Assembly (NCBI RefSeq): GCF_903915725.1
Contig: NZ_CAIWTY010000013.1
Location: forward strand, 1 to 61,951
Source: an uncultured Rhodopila sp.
GTDB taxonomy: Bacteria > Pseudomonadota > Alphaproteobacteria > Acetobacterales > Acetobacteraceae
Reading direction: 5' to 3'
DNA: 61,951 nucleotides
Shown here: positions 37,527 through 47,509 of the stretch, in pieces
How the letters are laid out: each line of letters starts with the position of its first letter
Position numbering within the stretch: position 1 is the first letter of the stretch
Translations under genes and position numbers: made by a program
Notes under the pieces: generated by a model
The model's database searches: none
Seen by the model: the letters and a program-made list of their open reading frames with translations, nothing else
Told to the model about the DNA's origin: nothing

Positions 37527-38372
37527 ATGGTCTATGTGCCTGATGCGGACATCGATCGCCTTATCGCCGAGGACGCTGGCTTCGGCGATCTGACGACCAC
37601 CGCTTTAGGTATCGGCAGCGAAACGGGCGTGATGCGCTTTGCGGCGCGTCACGCCATGGTTGCCTGTGCGACTGAAGAAGCCGCCCGCCTGCTGGCCCGC
37701 CTCGGTGCACGGGTGGAACTGGTCACCCGCAGCGGGCAAGCTGCCGCACCCGGCACGCCGCTGCTGACCGCAACCGGTCCGGCGGCCAGCCTGCACGCCG
37801 GCTGGAAGGCCGCTCAAACGCTTGTGGAATGGGCCTCCGGCATCGCCACCGCAGTGCGCGCCATTGCGGATGCCGCACGGCAACAGCGGGCGGATATCGT
37901 TATTGCCTGCACCCGAAAGGCGGTGCCGCTGACGCGGCTTCTGTCGGTCAAAGCGGTCCATTCCGGAGGCGGGGTGATGCATCGCACCGGCCTGTCCGAT
38001 ACGGTGCTGCTGTTTCCCGAACACCGCGCGTTCCTGCCCGCGCTCGAACCGGCTGCAATCGTATCCCGCCTGCGCGCCTCAGCCCCCGAGCGCAAACTGG
38101 CGGTCGAGGTGAACGATGTCGAAACCGCGCTGGCCTTCGCGCAGGCCGGCGCCGACATCTTGCAACTGGAAAAGTTCTCACCGGATTCGGTGGCGCACGT
38201 CGCCGCGGCACTCGGTTCGCTGCCGCACCGGCCAATCATCGTTGCGGCGGGCGGTGTGAGCGCGACGAACGCCGCCGCCTATGCCGCCGCCGGGGCGGAC
38301 GTGCTGGCCACGTCCGCCCCGTACTCGGCACCGCCACGCGATGTGCAGGTGACCATTACGCTCGCTTCGTAA
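37527..38372 (+). CDS. modD: ModD, putative pyrophosphorylase
   Basis: A 281-residue protein of the nicotinate-nucleotide pyrophosphorylase fold, ModD subgroup: DEDxGFGDLTT-type start (EDAGFGDLTT), ASGIATAVRAI, CTRKAVPLTRLLSVKAV and HSGGGVMHRTGLSD. ModD genes accompany Mo transport and nif sets and modulate Mo-dependent growth in related phototrophs; the reaction is unknown. It is directly after fixX, hence in the NifA/sigma54 fix operon. Confidence 0.88.
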   Translation: MVYVPDADIDRLIAEDAGFGDLTTTALGIGSETGVMRFAARHAMVACATEEAARLLARLGARVELVTRSGQAAAPGTPLLTATGPAASLHAGWKAAQTLVEWASGIATAVRAIADAARQQRADIVIACTRKAVPLTRLLSVKAVHSGGGVMHRTGLSDTVLLFPEHRAFLPALEPAAIVSRLRASAPERKLAVEVNDVETALAFAQAGADILQLEKFSPDSVAHVAAALGSLPHRPIIVAAGGVSATNAAAYAAAGADVLATSAPYSAPPRDVQVTITLAS

Positions 38373-38452
38373 CTAACGGCGCACTCGGCACACGATCAGT
38401 TGCAACGGCTGACGCGCAAACGGAGTCCGCCAACCGGCGTTCCGGCGCCGCC

Positions 38453-39337
38453 ATGACAAACGTATCTCATCCGCAAGATAACAGCGCCGTAAACTGGACG
38501 CTCAATTCCGCCGACTGCCTGCGCGTCGACGGCCGCCAATGCCATGTTCTCGATCAAGGCCACGGGCCACCGGTCGTCGTGCTGCATGGACTTGGCAGCA
38601 TAGCGCAGGAAATCGCCCTCCCCCTTCGCCCGCTCACCCGCCGCTATCGGCTTATCGTTCCCGATCGACCTGGTTACGGTGGCAGCACCAGTTTGCGGCG
38701 CAGCCGGTTGCGGCCCGAAGAGCAGGCCGGCTGGTTGCATGGCGTACTCCGAAAATCCGGTGTCGTCAGGCCGATAATTGCCGCACATTCGATCGCCGCG
38801 GCCGTTGCGCTGAGTTATGCGCTGCGGTTTCCGAACGAAATTGCCGGCCTGGTTTTGATCGCGCCATTCTGCCGCCCGACACGACCAGCGCGGATGCCGC
38901 TGCTGCGCCTGGCGTTGTTGCCATTCGTCGGTCGCTTCATACGCGACTGGGTCTTTCCGGTCCTGGCGGATTGGTTCGGCCGCAACCGCCTGACGGCCGC
39001 GTTCGCACCCGACCGTGTGCCCAACTATCTGCGGGCGATGCCGCTGCGCGATCTGGTGAAATCCGACACTCTCCAGACAATGGCCGCCGAGTTGTTCGGA
39101 TTCAATGCGGCCATGTTCGCCCGGCGCAACGCGTTACGCCATCTGGAAGTTCCAACCGTCGTGCTGGCAGGTGGGGCGGACAAGACGGCGGCCGCCGATC
39201 GGCATGCCGCCTGGATCGCCCGCCGCCTGCCACAGGCGCGACTCATAACGCTGCCGGGTGTCGGCCACATGGTGCAGCACGCCAAACCGAACGCGGTCAT
39301 GCAAGCAGTTGATGAGGTCGCGCGTCAGGCCGCGTGA
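38453..39337 (+). CDS. alpha/beta hydrolase
   Basis: A 294-residue alpha/beta hydrolase. The oxyanion loop is VVLHGLGS, the strand after it has VPDRPGYGGS, the nucleophile elbow is AAHSIAAAV (Ser, but lacking the usual Gly two after it), and GVGHMVQHAKP near the end gives the His. It somewhat resembles BchO-like hydrolases. It precedes two carotenoid desaturase genes in the same orientation by 88 bases, so it may process a carotenoid ester or intermediate (inference). ATG at 38453 is preferred. Confidence 0.8.
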   Translation: MTNVSHPQDNSAVNWTLNSADCLRVDGRQCHVLDQGHGPPVVVLHGLGSIAQEIALPLRPLTRRYRLIVPDRPGYGGSTSLRRSRLRPEEQAGWLHGVLRKSGVVRPIIAAHSIAAAVALSYALRFPNEIAGLVLIAPFCRPTRPARMPLLRLALLPFVGRFIRDWVFPVLADWFGRNRLTAAFAPDRVPNYLRAMPLRDLVKSDTLQTMAAELFGFNAAMFARRNALRHLEVPTVVLAGGADKTAAADRHAAWIARRLPQARLITLPGVGHMVQHAKPNAVMQAVDEVARQAA

Positions 39338-39425
39338 ACCGCGGCGTGGTTGTCGCGTTTGTGTTCCGGCTCTTGGGGTTGCCGGATCACCGGAACGTCC
39401 TCTTTAGGGAGCGAGGGAGTTCCGA

Positions 39426-40967
39426 ATGACCGGACAAAAACGTATCGCCATCATCGGCGCGGGACCCGGTGGTCTTGCCGCCGCAATGTTGCTATCCCAG
39501 ACAGACGCCTCGGTTACAGTTTTCGAGCGCCTGGAACACGTCGGCGGTCGTTCCGCAACCATTCCCGCCCGCTCGACGGCCGGGACCTTCCGCTTCGACC
39601 GCGGGCCGACATTTTTCCTGTATCCGCGCGTGCTTGCGGAAATCTTCGCCGCCTGCGGCCGGGAACTCAGTCGCGAAGTCGAATTGCTGCGCGTCGATCC
39701 GCAATACCGGCTGCTGTTCGAAGAAGGCGGGGAGATCAGCGCGACGTCCAATATGCCCGAAATGGCACGTGAGATCGCGAAATTTTCGCCGCGGGACGCG
39801 GCCGGATTGCAGCGATTCATGGATGACAACCGCGCCAAGCTGAAAGCCTTTCAGCCGGCATTGGAATCGCCGCTGAACAGCGTTTTCGATTTGTTTCGGC
39901 CGGGCATGCTGAAGTCGCTGCCCAGCCTGCGGCCGCATCAGACGCTCGACCGCTATCTCGCCCGCTACTTTAAGGATGAAAGGGTGCGGCTGGCATTTTC
40001 GTTCCAAAGCAAATATCTCGGCATGTCGCCGTTCCGCTGTCCCAGCCTGTTCAGCATCCTATCGTTCATCGAGTACGAATTCGGCGTCTGGCACCCGCGC
40101 GGCGGCTGCGGCGCAGTAATGTCGGCGATGGGGCGGGTCGCGCGGGAATCCGGAGTGGATGTGCGGCTTGGCTCGCCGGTGCAGGAAATTCTGTTCGAAG
40201 GCCGCCGGGCCGTCGGCATCCGCTCCGCCCGCGGATCGGAACGGTTCGATGCAGTCGTGGTCAACGCCGATTTCGCTCAGGCGATGACCACGCTGGTGCC
40301 GGATTCGATCCGCCGCCGCTGGTCCAACCGCCGCATCGAGACACGCAAATTCTCGTGCTCCACCTTCATGATGTATCTCGGCCTGGAAGGCGCGACGCCG
40401 GATCTCGATCACCACACGATCTACCTATCCCGCGACTATCGCCACAACTTCGCGGAAATCGAAAACGGCCGCGCACCTCCGGTCAACCCGTCTTTCTATG
40501 TGCAGAACGCCTGCGTGACGGACCCGCATCTCGCGCCCCCCGGTCACTCAACCCTTTACGTCCTCGTTCCGGTTAGCCGGCGCATCGGCGCCGGTATCGA
40601 CTGGGAGGCGAACAAGCAGCGGTTCCGCGCCCTGACATTGGAACGGCTCCAACGTATCGGCATCAAGGACATCCATCGGCGTATCCGCTTCGAAAAAATC
40701 GTCACTCCTACGGATTGGGAGCAGGATCTCAACGTCTACACTGGCGCAACCTTCAACCTGTCGCACAATCTTGGACAGATGTTGCACATGCGGCCGCGCA
40801 ACCGGTTCGAGGATCTCGACGGCGTCTATCTCGTTGGCGGGGGCACTCATCCCGGCAGTGGCCTGCCGGTGATTTTCGAATCGGCCCGCATCACCACCAA
40901 ACTGCTCACGCAGGATCTGGGGCTGACCGCGGACCGGAACGAACCGGCGCTCCAGGAGGCGGTATGA
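39426..40967 (+). CDS. CrtI/CrtN-family carotenoid desaturase or oxidase, copy 1
   Basis: A 513-residue FAD amine oxidoreductase-type protein: dinucleotide motif IIGAGPGGLAAAMLL at residues 9-23, RFDRGPTFFLYP, a WHPRGGCGAVMSAMGRVA middle block and the C-terminal desaturase signature GGGTHPGSGLPVIFESARI. Members desaturate phytoene or diapophytoene, or oxidise terminal methyl groups. Which one cannot be decided from sequence. It overlaps the next gene by 4 bases (ATGA). Confidence 0.85.
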   Translation: MTGQKRIAIIGAGPGGLAAAMLLSQTDASVTVFERLEHVGGRSATIPARSTAGTFRFDRGPTFFLYPRVLAEIFAACGRELSREVELLRVDPQYRLLFEEGGEISATSNMPEMAREIAKFSPRDAAGLQRFMDDNRAKLKAFQPALESPLNSVFDLFRPGMLKSLPSLRPHQTLDRYLARYFKDERVRLAFSFQSKYLGMSPFRCPSLFSILSFIEYEFGVWHPRGGCGAVMSAMGRVARESGVDVRLGSPVQEILFEGRRAVGIRSARGSERFDAVVVNADFAQAMTTLVPDSIRRRWSNRRIETRKFSCSTFMMYLGLEGATPDLDHHTIYLSRDYRHNFAEIENGRAPPVNPSFYVQNACVTDPHLAPPGHSTLYVLVPVSRRIGAGIDWEANKQRFRALTLERLQRIGIKDIHRRIRFEKIVTPTDWEQDLNVYTGATFNLSHNLGQMLHMRPRNRFEDLDGVYLVGGGTHPGSGLPVIFESARITTKLLTQDLGLTADRNEPALQEAV

Positions 40968-42514
40968 ACGCCTTACCGATTGGCGTCATCGGCGGCGGCC
41001 TGGGCGGGCTGGCCGCGGCCTGCACGCTGGCGGCGCGCGGCCACCGGGTCATCCTGTTCGAGAAGAACCCCTGGCTCGGCGGCAAGGCCGCGGTGCTGGA
41101 GCAGGACGGGTTCCGTTTCGATATGGGGCCGACAATCCTGACCGTGCCGCGGGTGTTGGAGCGCATTTTCGCCGAGGCCGGGCGCGACATGCACAAAGCG
41201 CTCGACATGCGGCGGCTCGATCCGCAATGGCGGTGCTTTTTCGATGACGGCTCAAGGCTCGATCTGAACGAAGCCGTGCCACGCACGGCGGAAAACATCG
41301 CCGCTTTCGCCCCCGGGTCGCAGCAAGGTTTCCGCGACTTCATGAAGCTGGCGGAAAAGCTGCACGAGGTGTCGGAGAAATTCTTCTTCTGGCGGTCGGT
41401 TGAGGATATCGGCGACACGCTTGACCTGCGCAAGAACATGGACCTTGCGACGCTGCGGGACGTGCTCAGCCTGCGGATGGGCACCACGGTCGCCGGCACG
41501 ATCCGCCGGCGCGTGAGCGACGGGCGGGTGGCGCAGATGCTCGATCATTTCGTGCAATATGTCGGCTCGTCGCCCTACAATGCGCCGGCCGTCTTGTGCG
41601 CCATCGCCCATATGCAAACCGGCGGTGGCGTCTGGTATCCGATGGGTGGCACCGGCGCGGTGCCGGCGGCTTTGCAGGCGCTGGCAACGGATCTCGGCGT
41701 GGACATCCGCCCCGGCACCGGGGTTCGCCGCATCGTCAGCGACGATAACCGGGTCACCGGTGTCGAAACTGACGCGGGCGAAACCATTCGCCTCAGCGCA
41801 GTCGTTTCGAATATGGATGCCGTTCGCACCTACCGGGAACTCGTCGGCGGCAAACCGGCGGCGCAATTCGCCGGGCGCTGGAAAGCCGATCCCGCCTGTT
41901 CCGGCGTGGTGCTGTATCTCGGGCTGGACCGCGCTTACGACCATCTCGCGCATCACGACTTCGTCTTTTCGGCGGATCCGAAGCAGGAATTCGACTGGAT
42001 CTACCGCAAGGGGGAGCCGGCGCCGGACCCGACCTGCTACATCGCGGCCCCGGCTCGAACCGATCCGTCCGTTGCCCCGCCCGGCGGCGATGCGATCTAC
42101 ATCCTGGTGCACACGCCGTATTTGCGTCCGCATCATGACTGGAAGCGGATGTTGCCGGCGTATCGGCAGGTGATCTTCGACAAGCTCGGCCGCTGCGCCG
42201 GGATGGCCGATTTAAAACAGCGCATTGTGTTTGAATCCGCACTTACGCCGCAGGATATTCATGAGCGGTATCGCGTGCTCGATGGTGCGATCTACGGGTT
42301 GGCCAGCCACGGCCGTTTCTTCGGCGCATTCAAACCGGGCAACCGGTCGCGCGATCTGAACGGGTTGTATCTGGCGGGTGGGGCCGCGCATCCGGGACCC
42401 GGCATGCCGATGGTTCTGATGTCGGGATGGATCGCCGCCGACAGCCTGCACAACGACATGGCCGCCAGGGCGGCGGCGGAGAGGGTCGCGGCGGCGGAGA
42501 GGGTCTCCGCGTGA
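40964..42514 (+). CDS. CrtI/CrtN-family carotenoid desaturase or oxidase, copy 2
   Basis: A 516-residue paralog of the preceding gene: GVIGGGLGGLAAACTLA near the start, RFDMGPTILTVPRVLERIF, VWYPMGGTGAVPAALQALA, and GGAAHPGPGMPMVLMSG at the C-terminus. The start overlaps the preceding stop. Two CrtI-type genes in tandem fit a desaturase plus a second desaturase or terminal oxidase (CrtN/CrtP-like in C30 pathways). No phytoene or squalene synthase gene lies nearby. Confidence 0.85.
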   Translation: MNALPIGVIGGGLGGLAAACTLAARGHRVILFEKNPWLGGKAAVLEQDGFRFDMGPTILTVPRVLERIFAEAGRDMHKALDMRRLDPQWRCFFDDGSRLDLNEAVPRTAENIAAFAPGSQQGFRDFMKLAEKLHEVSEKFFFWRSVEDIGDTLDLRKNMDLATLRDVLSLRMGTTVAGTIRRRVSDGRVAQMLDHFVQYVGSSPYNAPAVLCAIAHMQTGGGVWYPMGGTGAVPAALQALATDLGVDIRPGTGVRRIVSDDNRVTGVETDAGETIRLSAVVSNMDAVRTYRELVGGKPAAQFAGRWKADPACSGVVLYLGLDRAYDHLAHHDFVFSADPKQEFDWIYRKGEPAPDPTCYIAAPARTDPSVAPPGGDAIYILVHTPYLRPHHDWKRMLPAYRQVIFDKLGRCAGMADLKQRIVFESALTPQDIHERYRVLDGAIYGLASHGRFFGAFKPGNRSRDLNGLYLAGGAAHPGPGMPMVLMSGWIAADSLHNDMAARAAAERVAAAERVSA

Positions 42515-42921
42515 AACCCGGATGGCTGCTGGCCTGCGCCGCGCTGGCTGTCGCGCCCGCCCGGGCAGCGAACCTGGATGTCACCGTCACCGGCATCCGC
42601 AACAACCAGGGCAGAGTTGTCGTCGCGATCTGCGACAGGGCGAACTTCCCGAAAGGTGCCTGCCGCTATCATGGACAGGCGCCGGCCCGGCCGGGGGCGG
42701 TCACCGTGCGGGTCGCCGGCGTGCCTCCCGGCACCTGGGCAGCCGCCGTTTATCATGATGAGGTCGGCAATCAGCCGTTGCGATACGGCCTGCTAGGCGC
42801 CCCCCGGCAGGGCTTCGGGTTCAGCCGCGACGCCAGGATGCGGTTCGGGCCGCCGCGTTTCGAGGACGCAGCGTTCACCCCGGACAACGTCGTTACGGTG
42901 CCGCTGCACTATCCGCCGTAG
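42511..42921 (+). CDS. secreted DUF2141 protein
   Basis: A 136-residue protein that starts with GTG overlapping the stop of the desaturase gene. An N-terminal signal peptide (KPGWLLACAALAVAPARAA) is followed by the DUF2141 domain with VTGIRNNQGRVVVAICD, YHDEVGNQPLRYGLLGAP and GFSRDARMRFGPPRFEDA. DUF2141 genes commonly travel with carotenoid desaturase genes; a periplasmic or outer membrane binding role is plausible but unproven. Confidence 0.82.
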   Translation: MKPGWLLACAALAVAPARAANLDVTVTGIRNNQGRVVVAICDRANFPKGACRYHGQAPARPGAVTVRVAGVPPGTWAAAVYHDEVGNQPLRYGLLGAPRQGFGFSRDARMRFGPPRFEDAAFTPDNVVTVPLHYPP

Positions 42922-42980
42922 CCGGCCGCGTCTCAAACGCAGGGTTCACGAATCGGGCGAATGAAGCCCATCATGAACCA

Positions 42981-45900
42981 ATGAACGCCATCTCGCCCCA
43001 CCCGACGACGGCCGCGCTCTGGGATCGCTACGTCCGGCTGCCGCCCCACGGCAAGCTGATGATGCGCATGAAGAGCCTGATCGTCCCGGCCGTGGTCAAG
43101 TCGGACTTCAACGATTGCATGGCGCGTACCAGGCTGCCAAGGGAGGACGGCAAGGTCTGGGCGCCGCAGGCGATCAACCTGGTGCTAGCCGATCTTGTCC
43201 GGCAGGGATTGCTGACCGACAGCTTCGAATGCCAGCCGGCCCTGTTGCATGCTGTCGCTTTGGACGCCGTTGCCTGTGCGGAAGCAGAGGCGTTGTCCAT
43301 GGCGATTAGGGACATTTTGCCATTCGAAACCAGGAGTTTCTACACTTATTCCTATGCAGACAGGCCCATTGTCGGCGCCGCAAGTCGCCTGATCCGGCTG
43401 GCGGTCTACACGAACGAGGAGGTGGAGTTCAGCCAGACCCGCGACGCCTGCGATAAGGTGTTCGGTCCACAGGCCTCGCTCGCCTTGCTGGCAACGTCGT
43501 TTTATAACGCGCCGCTCGACACCGATTGGCTTGCCAGCCGGCATCCCGTCATCCAGGCCCCGCTGCTCGAAGCGAAACTCGACTCTTTCATGGTGACCGG
43601 GCTGACCGGGCCGGAAACGCCGGGGATGCTCGATCTCTGCCGGCAGCAGCGCGGGCAGGACGGTTTCGGCGGCTTGGCGGCGCAGCTTGTGCGGCTGGAT
43701 CTGCTCGCCGGGCGGCTGGATGACGTGCGGGAAGCCGCACAATCGCTCGATGACGCAGCCGGGGATAGGCAACAGGCGCTTGAAGGGGCGGTTGCGTTTC
43801 TCGAAGGCCGCAACGACGCGGCGCTGCTGCACTACCGCGAAGCCCTGAAGCTGCGCCGTAAGCGTCTGGGTCGGCGCAAGCTGTTCCTGGAACAGGAGCA
43901 CAGCGTGCTGTTCCTGCTGGCGCTGCTACGTGCCAACGATGCCGCACTGCATGCCGAAATTCAGGCCGGACTTGACGCCGCCACGTCCGAAGCCGGCGAG
44001 GCCGGCCTCGGCGGCGGCTTGCTGGCAATCCAGGCGATGCTTTGGCTCGTCGGCGGACTGGAACCAAGGGCCCGTTCGCTTCTGGGCGTGTTGCGCAAGA
44101 CGATGCCGAGGGCGCCACTCGACGCCCCCTGTGTCGCAATCGCGGAGCATGCGGTGGCTACCGACATCTCCCGCGGTAACCGCGACGACCACGCGATGCG
44201 CTTCGAGCAGTTGCGCGACGTGCTGCCGCAGATCGCGCGGGTCTACGCCGAGATCCTGGCGCAGGTGGCCGCGCATCCCGGCCCCTACGCCGCCTGGCTC
44301 GCGGCAAACCCCGGTCTTGCGTTCACCAGGATCATTCAAACCTTGCAGCCCTGGGAACGGGCGCTGGAGAGTCTGGGGGCGTTTCTTGGCGGCGGCGATA
44401 CGGGCGCTGATACCGCCAAGACGCAGCGCAAGGCCAAACGCCTGGTCTGGTTCCTCGATCCCGACAACGACGAGGTCACGGTCGCCGAACAGTCGGCCAA
44501 GGGCCGCGATGGCTGGACCGACGGCAAAGCCGTGGCGATGAAGCGCCTGCATGAGCAGGACCCGCGGCTGGACTACCTGACGCCGCAAGACCGCACCGCG
44601 CTGCGCACCATCCGCAAGGAAACCGGTGGCTGGTACGGCGAAGAACGCTATTTCTTCGACGCTGTCCGCACCATTCCGGCACTGGTCGGCCATCCCGCGG
44701 TATTTCATTCCGGGCGGCGGTCGCAACAGCTCGAACTCGTTTCTTACCCGGTTGAGCTGGTCGTGACTGAGGAGAGCGGCGGCTACCGCATCGCGCTGTC
44801 GCACGGGGCGATGGACCCGACGGTGTTCCTGGAGGCGGAGACAGCCGGGCGTTACCGCGTCATCGAATTTCCGCAGAAGCTGATGGCGGTGCAGGACATT
44901 CTGAGCGCCACCGGGCTGATCGTGCCCGCCGCCGCGCGCGACCAGGTGATTGCGATGGTCAGCCGGAACAATCCGGCCCTGCCGATCAGGGCGGAGATTG
45001 CGGAGGTGGACCAACCGGGGGTGGAGGGGCAGTCCGCTCCGGTTGTGCAGTTGGTGCCCTACGAGGCGGGACTAAAGCTCACGCTGCTGGTGCGGCCTTT
45101 CGGCCCCGAGGGTCCGGCCTATGTTGCCGGGCTGGGCGGCCGCTCCGTGCTGGCGACCGTCGGCGGGCAGCAGGTCCGTGCCAACCGTGACCTGCCGCGG
45201 GAGCGGACGGAGCGCACCGCCCTGATCGAAGCCTGCCCGACGTTGCGCGACCGCGGTGGCGCGGAAGCGAACGAGCTGGTGGTGGAGGACCTGGAAGGCA
45301 GCCTGGATCTGCTGCTGGAGTTGCAGGCCTACACTGGGCCGATGGCGCTGGAATGGCCGGAAGGCCGCACCCTGCGGGTCAGCGCTGTCACCCCCGGCAA
45401 GATGAAGCTGCGTGTCGGGCAGGACCGCGACTGGTTCAACGTCGATGGCTCCATCGCGCTGGACGAGGACCAGGTGCTGGAGATGCGGTTCCTGCTCGAT
45501 CGCCTGGACAAGGTGCAGGGGCGTTTCGTGCCGCTGGGCGACGGGCGCTTCGTTGCGCTGACCCGCCAGTTGCAGACGCAGTTGCAGCGTTTGTCCGCCG
45601 TGTCGGAACCGCACAAGACCGGCCGGCGCGTGCACGCGCTGGGTGCCCCGGCTTTGGACGCGGTGCTGGAGGACGCGGGCGAGGTGAAGTCAGACGCCGC
45701 CTGGAAGCAGCATATTTCCCGCATTCGCGCCGCCGAGGGCTGGACTCCGGCGCTGCCCGGGACCTTGCAGGCGGAGTTGCGCGACTACCAGGTGGACGGC
45801 TTCGTCTGGATGTCCCGCCTGGCGCGCTGGGGTGCCGGGGCGTGCCTGGCCGACGATATGGGCCTGGGCAAGACGGTGCAGGCGATCGCGGTGATGCTGG

Positions 45901-47147
45901 ACCGGGCGGAGGAAGGGCCGTGCCTGGTGGTTGCCCCCACATCCGTTTGCCCGAACTGGCAGGCGGAGATCGCGCGGTTCGCGCCCACCTTGACGACTCA
46001 CCGGCTGCCGATGGTGGGTGACCGCGCCGGGCTGATCGCGGGGCTGGGGGTGCGCGACGTGCTGGTGTGCAGCTATGGCCTGCTGCATCAATCCGCGGAG
46101 CTGCTGGGCGGGCGGTCCTGGCAAATGGTGGTGCTGGATGAGGCTCAGGCGATCAAGAACGCCGAAACCAAGCGGGCCCAGGCGGTGCAGGGCTTGCAGG
46201 CCGGGTTCCGGCTGGCGCTGACCGGGACTCCGGTCGAGAATTACCTGGACGAGCTGTGGAGCCTGTTCAATTTCGTCAATGCGGGCGTGCTGGGGTCTCG
46301 CGATGGGTTCCAGAAGCGCTTCGCCCGGCCGATCGAGCGGGACAAGGACGTGCATGCGCGGCAGGCGCTGCGGGCGTTGTTGCGGCCGTTCCTGCTACGC
46401 CGGACCAAGGCGGCGGTGCTGAGCGAACTGCCGCCGCGCACCGAGCAGACCTTGAACGTGGAGATGCTGGAGGGCGAGCGGGCGTTCTACGAGGCGCTGC
46501 GGCAACGCTCCCTGGAACGGATCGAGGCCCTGGATGCGCCGGAGGGTCGCCGGAAAATCCAGATCCTGGCGGAGATCACCCGGCTGCGGCGGGCCTGCTG
46601 CAACCCGGCGCTGATCGACGCGGCGGCGGGCGTGCCGAGCGGCAAGCTGGCGACGTTCCTGGATCTGGTGGAGGAACTGATCCGCAACCGGCACAAGGCG
46701 CTGGTGTTCAGCCAGTTCGTGGGCCACCTGGAATTGGTGCGGACGGCGCTGGATGCCCGTGGTGTGCGGTATGAGTATCTGGACGGCAGCACGCCCTCGG
46801 CGGAGCGGGAGAAGCGGGTGGCGGCGTTTCAGGCGGGTGGGGCCGATCTGTTCCTGATCAGCCTGAAGGCTGGTGGGACGGGGCTGAATCTGACGGCGGC
46901 GGATTACGTCGTGCACCTCGATCCGTGGTGGAACCCGGCGGTGGAGGACCAGGCGTCGGACCGGGCGCACCGCATCGGTCAGGAGCGGCCGGTGACGATC
47001 TACCGGCTGGTGATGCAGGACAGTATCGAGGAGCGGATACTGGCGCTGCACCGGGACAAGCGGGACCTGGCGTCGGAGTTGCTGGACGGGTCGGAGGCGG
47101 CGGGGCGGCTGAGCGAGGAGGCGTTGCTGGATTTGATCCGGGGTTGA
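42981..47147 (+). CDS. SNF2-family DEAD/DEAH helicase, large
   Basis: A 1388-residue protein. The last 450 residues are a SNF2/RapA-type ATPase: DDMGLGKTVQ (about residue 958), VVAPTSVCPNW, DEAQAIKN (about 1053), LTGTPVEN, a C-terminal helicase lobe with LVFSQFVGHL, SLKAGGTGLNLTAAD and QASDRAHRIGQ. The first 900 residues are helical and not recognisable, with TPR-like stretches near 250-350. Such proteins act in nucleoprotein remodelling; some are in phage defence, but no partner genes are seen here. It converges with the XRE gene (28 bases). Confidence 0.9.
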   Translation: MNAISPHPTTAALWDRYVRLPPHGKLMMRMKSLIVPAVVKSDFNDCMARTRLPREDGKVWAPQAINLVLADLVRQGLLTDSFECQPALLHAVALDAVACAEAEALSMAIRDILPFETRSFYTYSYADRPIVGAASRLIRLAVYTNEEVEFSQTRDACDKVFGPQASLALLATSFYNAPLDTDWLASRHPVIQAPLLEAKLDSFMVTGLTGPETPGMLDLCRQQRGQDGFGGLAAQLVRLDLLAGRLDDVREAAQSLDDAAGDRQQALEGAVAFLEGRNDAALLHYREALKLRRKRLGRRKLFLEQEHSVLFLLALLRANDAALHAEIQAGLDAATSEAGEAGLGGGLLAIQAMLWLVGGLEPRARSLLGVLRKTMPRAPLDAPCVAIAEHAVATDISRGNRDDHAMRFEQLRDVLPQIARVYAEILAQVAAHPGPYAAWLAANPGLAFTRIIQTLQPWERALESLGAFLGGGDTGADTAKTQRKAKRLVWFLDPDNDEVTVAEQSAKGRDGWTDGKAVAMKRLHEQDPRLDYLTPQDRTALRTIRKETGGWYGEERYFFDAVRTIPALVGHPAVFHSGRRSQQLELVSYPVELVVTEESGGYRIALSHGAMDPTVFLEAETAGRYRVIEFPQKLMAVQDILSATGLIVPAAARDQVIAMVSRNNPALPIRAEIAEVDQPGVEGQSAPVVQLVPYEAGLKLTLLVRPFGPEGPAYVAGLGGRSVLATVGGQQVRANRDLPRERTERTALIEACPTLRDRGGAEANELVVEDLEGSLDLLLELQAYTGPMALEWPEGRTLRVSAVTPGKMKLRVGQDRDWFNVDGSIALDEDQVLEMRFLLDRLDKVQGRFVPLGDGRFVALTRQLQTQLQRLSAVSEPHKTGRRVHALGAPALDAVLEDAGEVKSDAAWKQHISRIRAAEGWTPALPGTLQAELRDYQVDGFVWMSRLARWGAGACLADDMGLGKTVQAIAVMLDRAEEGPCLVVAPTSVCPNWQAEIARFAPTLTTHRLPMVGDRAGLIAGLGVRDVLVCSYGLLHQSAELLGGRSWQMVVLDEAQAIKNAETKRAQAVQGLQAGFRLALTGTPVENYLDELWSLFNFVNAGVLGSRDGFQKRFARPIERDKDVHARQALRALLRPFLLRRTKAAVLSELPPRTEQTLNVEMLEGERAFYEALRQRSLERIEALDAPEGRRKIQILAEITRLRRACCNPALIDAAAGVPSGKLATFLDLVEELIRNRHKALVFSQFVGHLELVRTALDARGVRYEYLDGSTPSAEREKRVAAFQAGGADLFLISLKAGGTGLNLTAADYVVHLDPWWNPAVEDQASDRAHRIGQERPVTIYRLVMQDSIEERILALHRDKRDLASELLDGSEAAGRLSEEALLDLIRG

Positions 47148-47175
47148 GGAACCATGCGATCGGGGCGTCAGGCTT

Positions 47176-47370
47176 TCACGCCGCCTCGGCGATGTTCATC
47201 TCAACGCGCATCCCCGCCGCGGTCAGCATATTGACCAGCGTATCGAGACCAGACAGGTCGATCTTGCCGCGCATGAGGTCCGACACGCGAGGCTGCGTCA
47301 CTTTCAGCACGCGCGCTGCTTCGGACTGAGTCCAACCCTTGGCCTGGATGTGCTGTTCGAGCGCCATCAT
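47176..47370 (-). CDS. XRE-family antitoxin-like protein, N-terminally truncated
   Basis: A 64-residue helix-turn-helix protein of the HigA-like COG5606 type: MMALEQHIQAKGWTQSEAARVLKVTQ, RVSDLMRGKIDL, LDTLVNMLTAAGMRVEM. Full-length relatives have about 30 more residues before KLRSxLMMALEQ; here KLRSSL precedes the start but a stop codon lies 6 codons upstream of it. The HTH may be intact. No RelE/HigB toxin is present upstream, so it is an orphan or a remnant. Confidence 0.7.
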   Translation of the reverse strand: MMALEQHIQAKGWTQSEAARVLKVTQPRVSDLMRGKIDLSGLDTLVNMLTAAGMRVEMNIAEAA

Positions 47371-47509
47371 CAGGGACGAGCGAAGCTTCAGTCGGTCGGA
47401 TCAACTCGATTTTGCACTTGGGCGGGCGCCTATCTTCAGTCGCCTCTATAAGGGACGGACGGCACCCGATGAGCGCGGCGGTATGAATACACAGACGGCA
47501 GTTGGGCGT

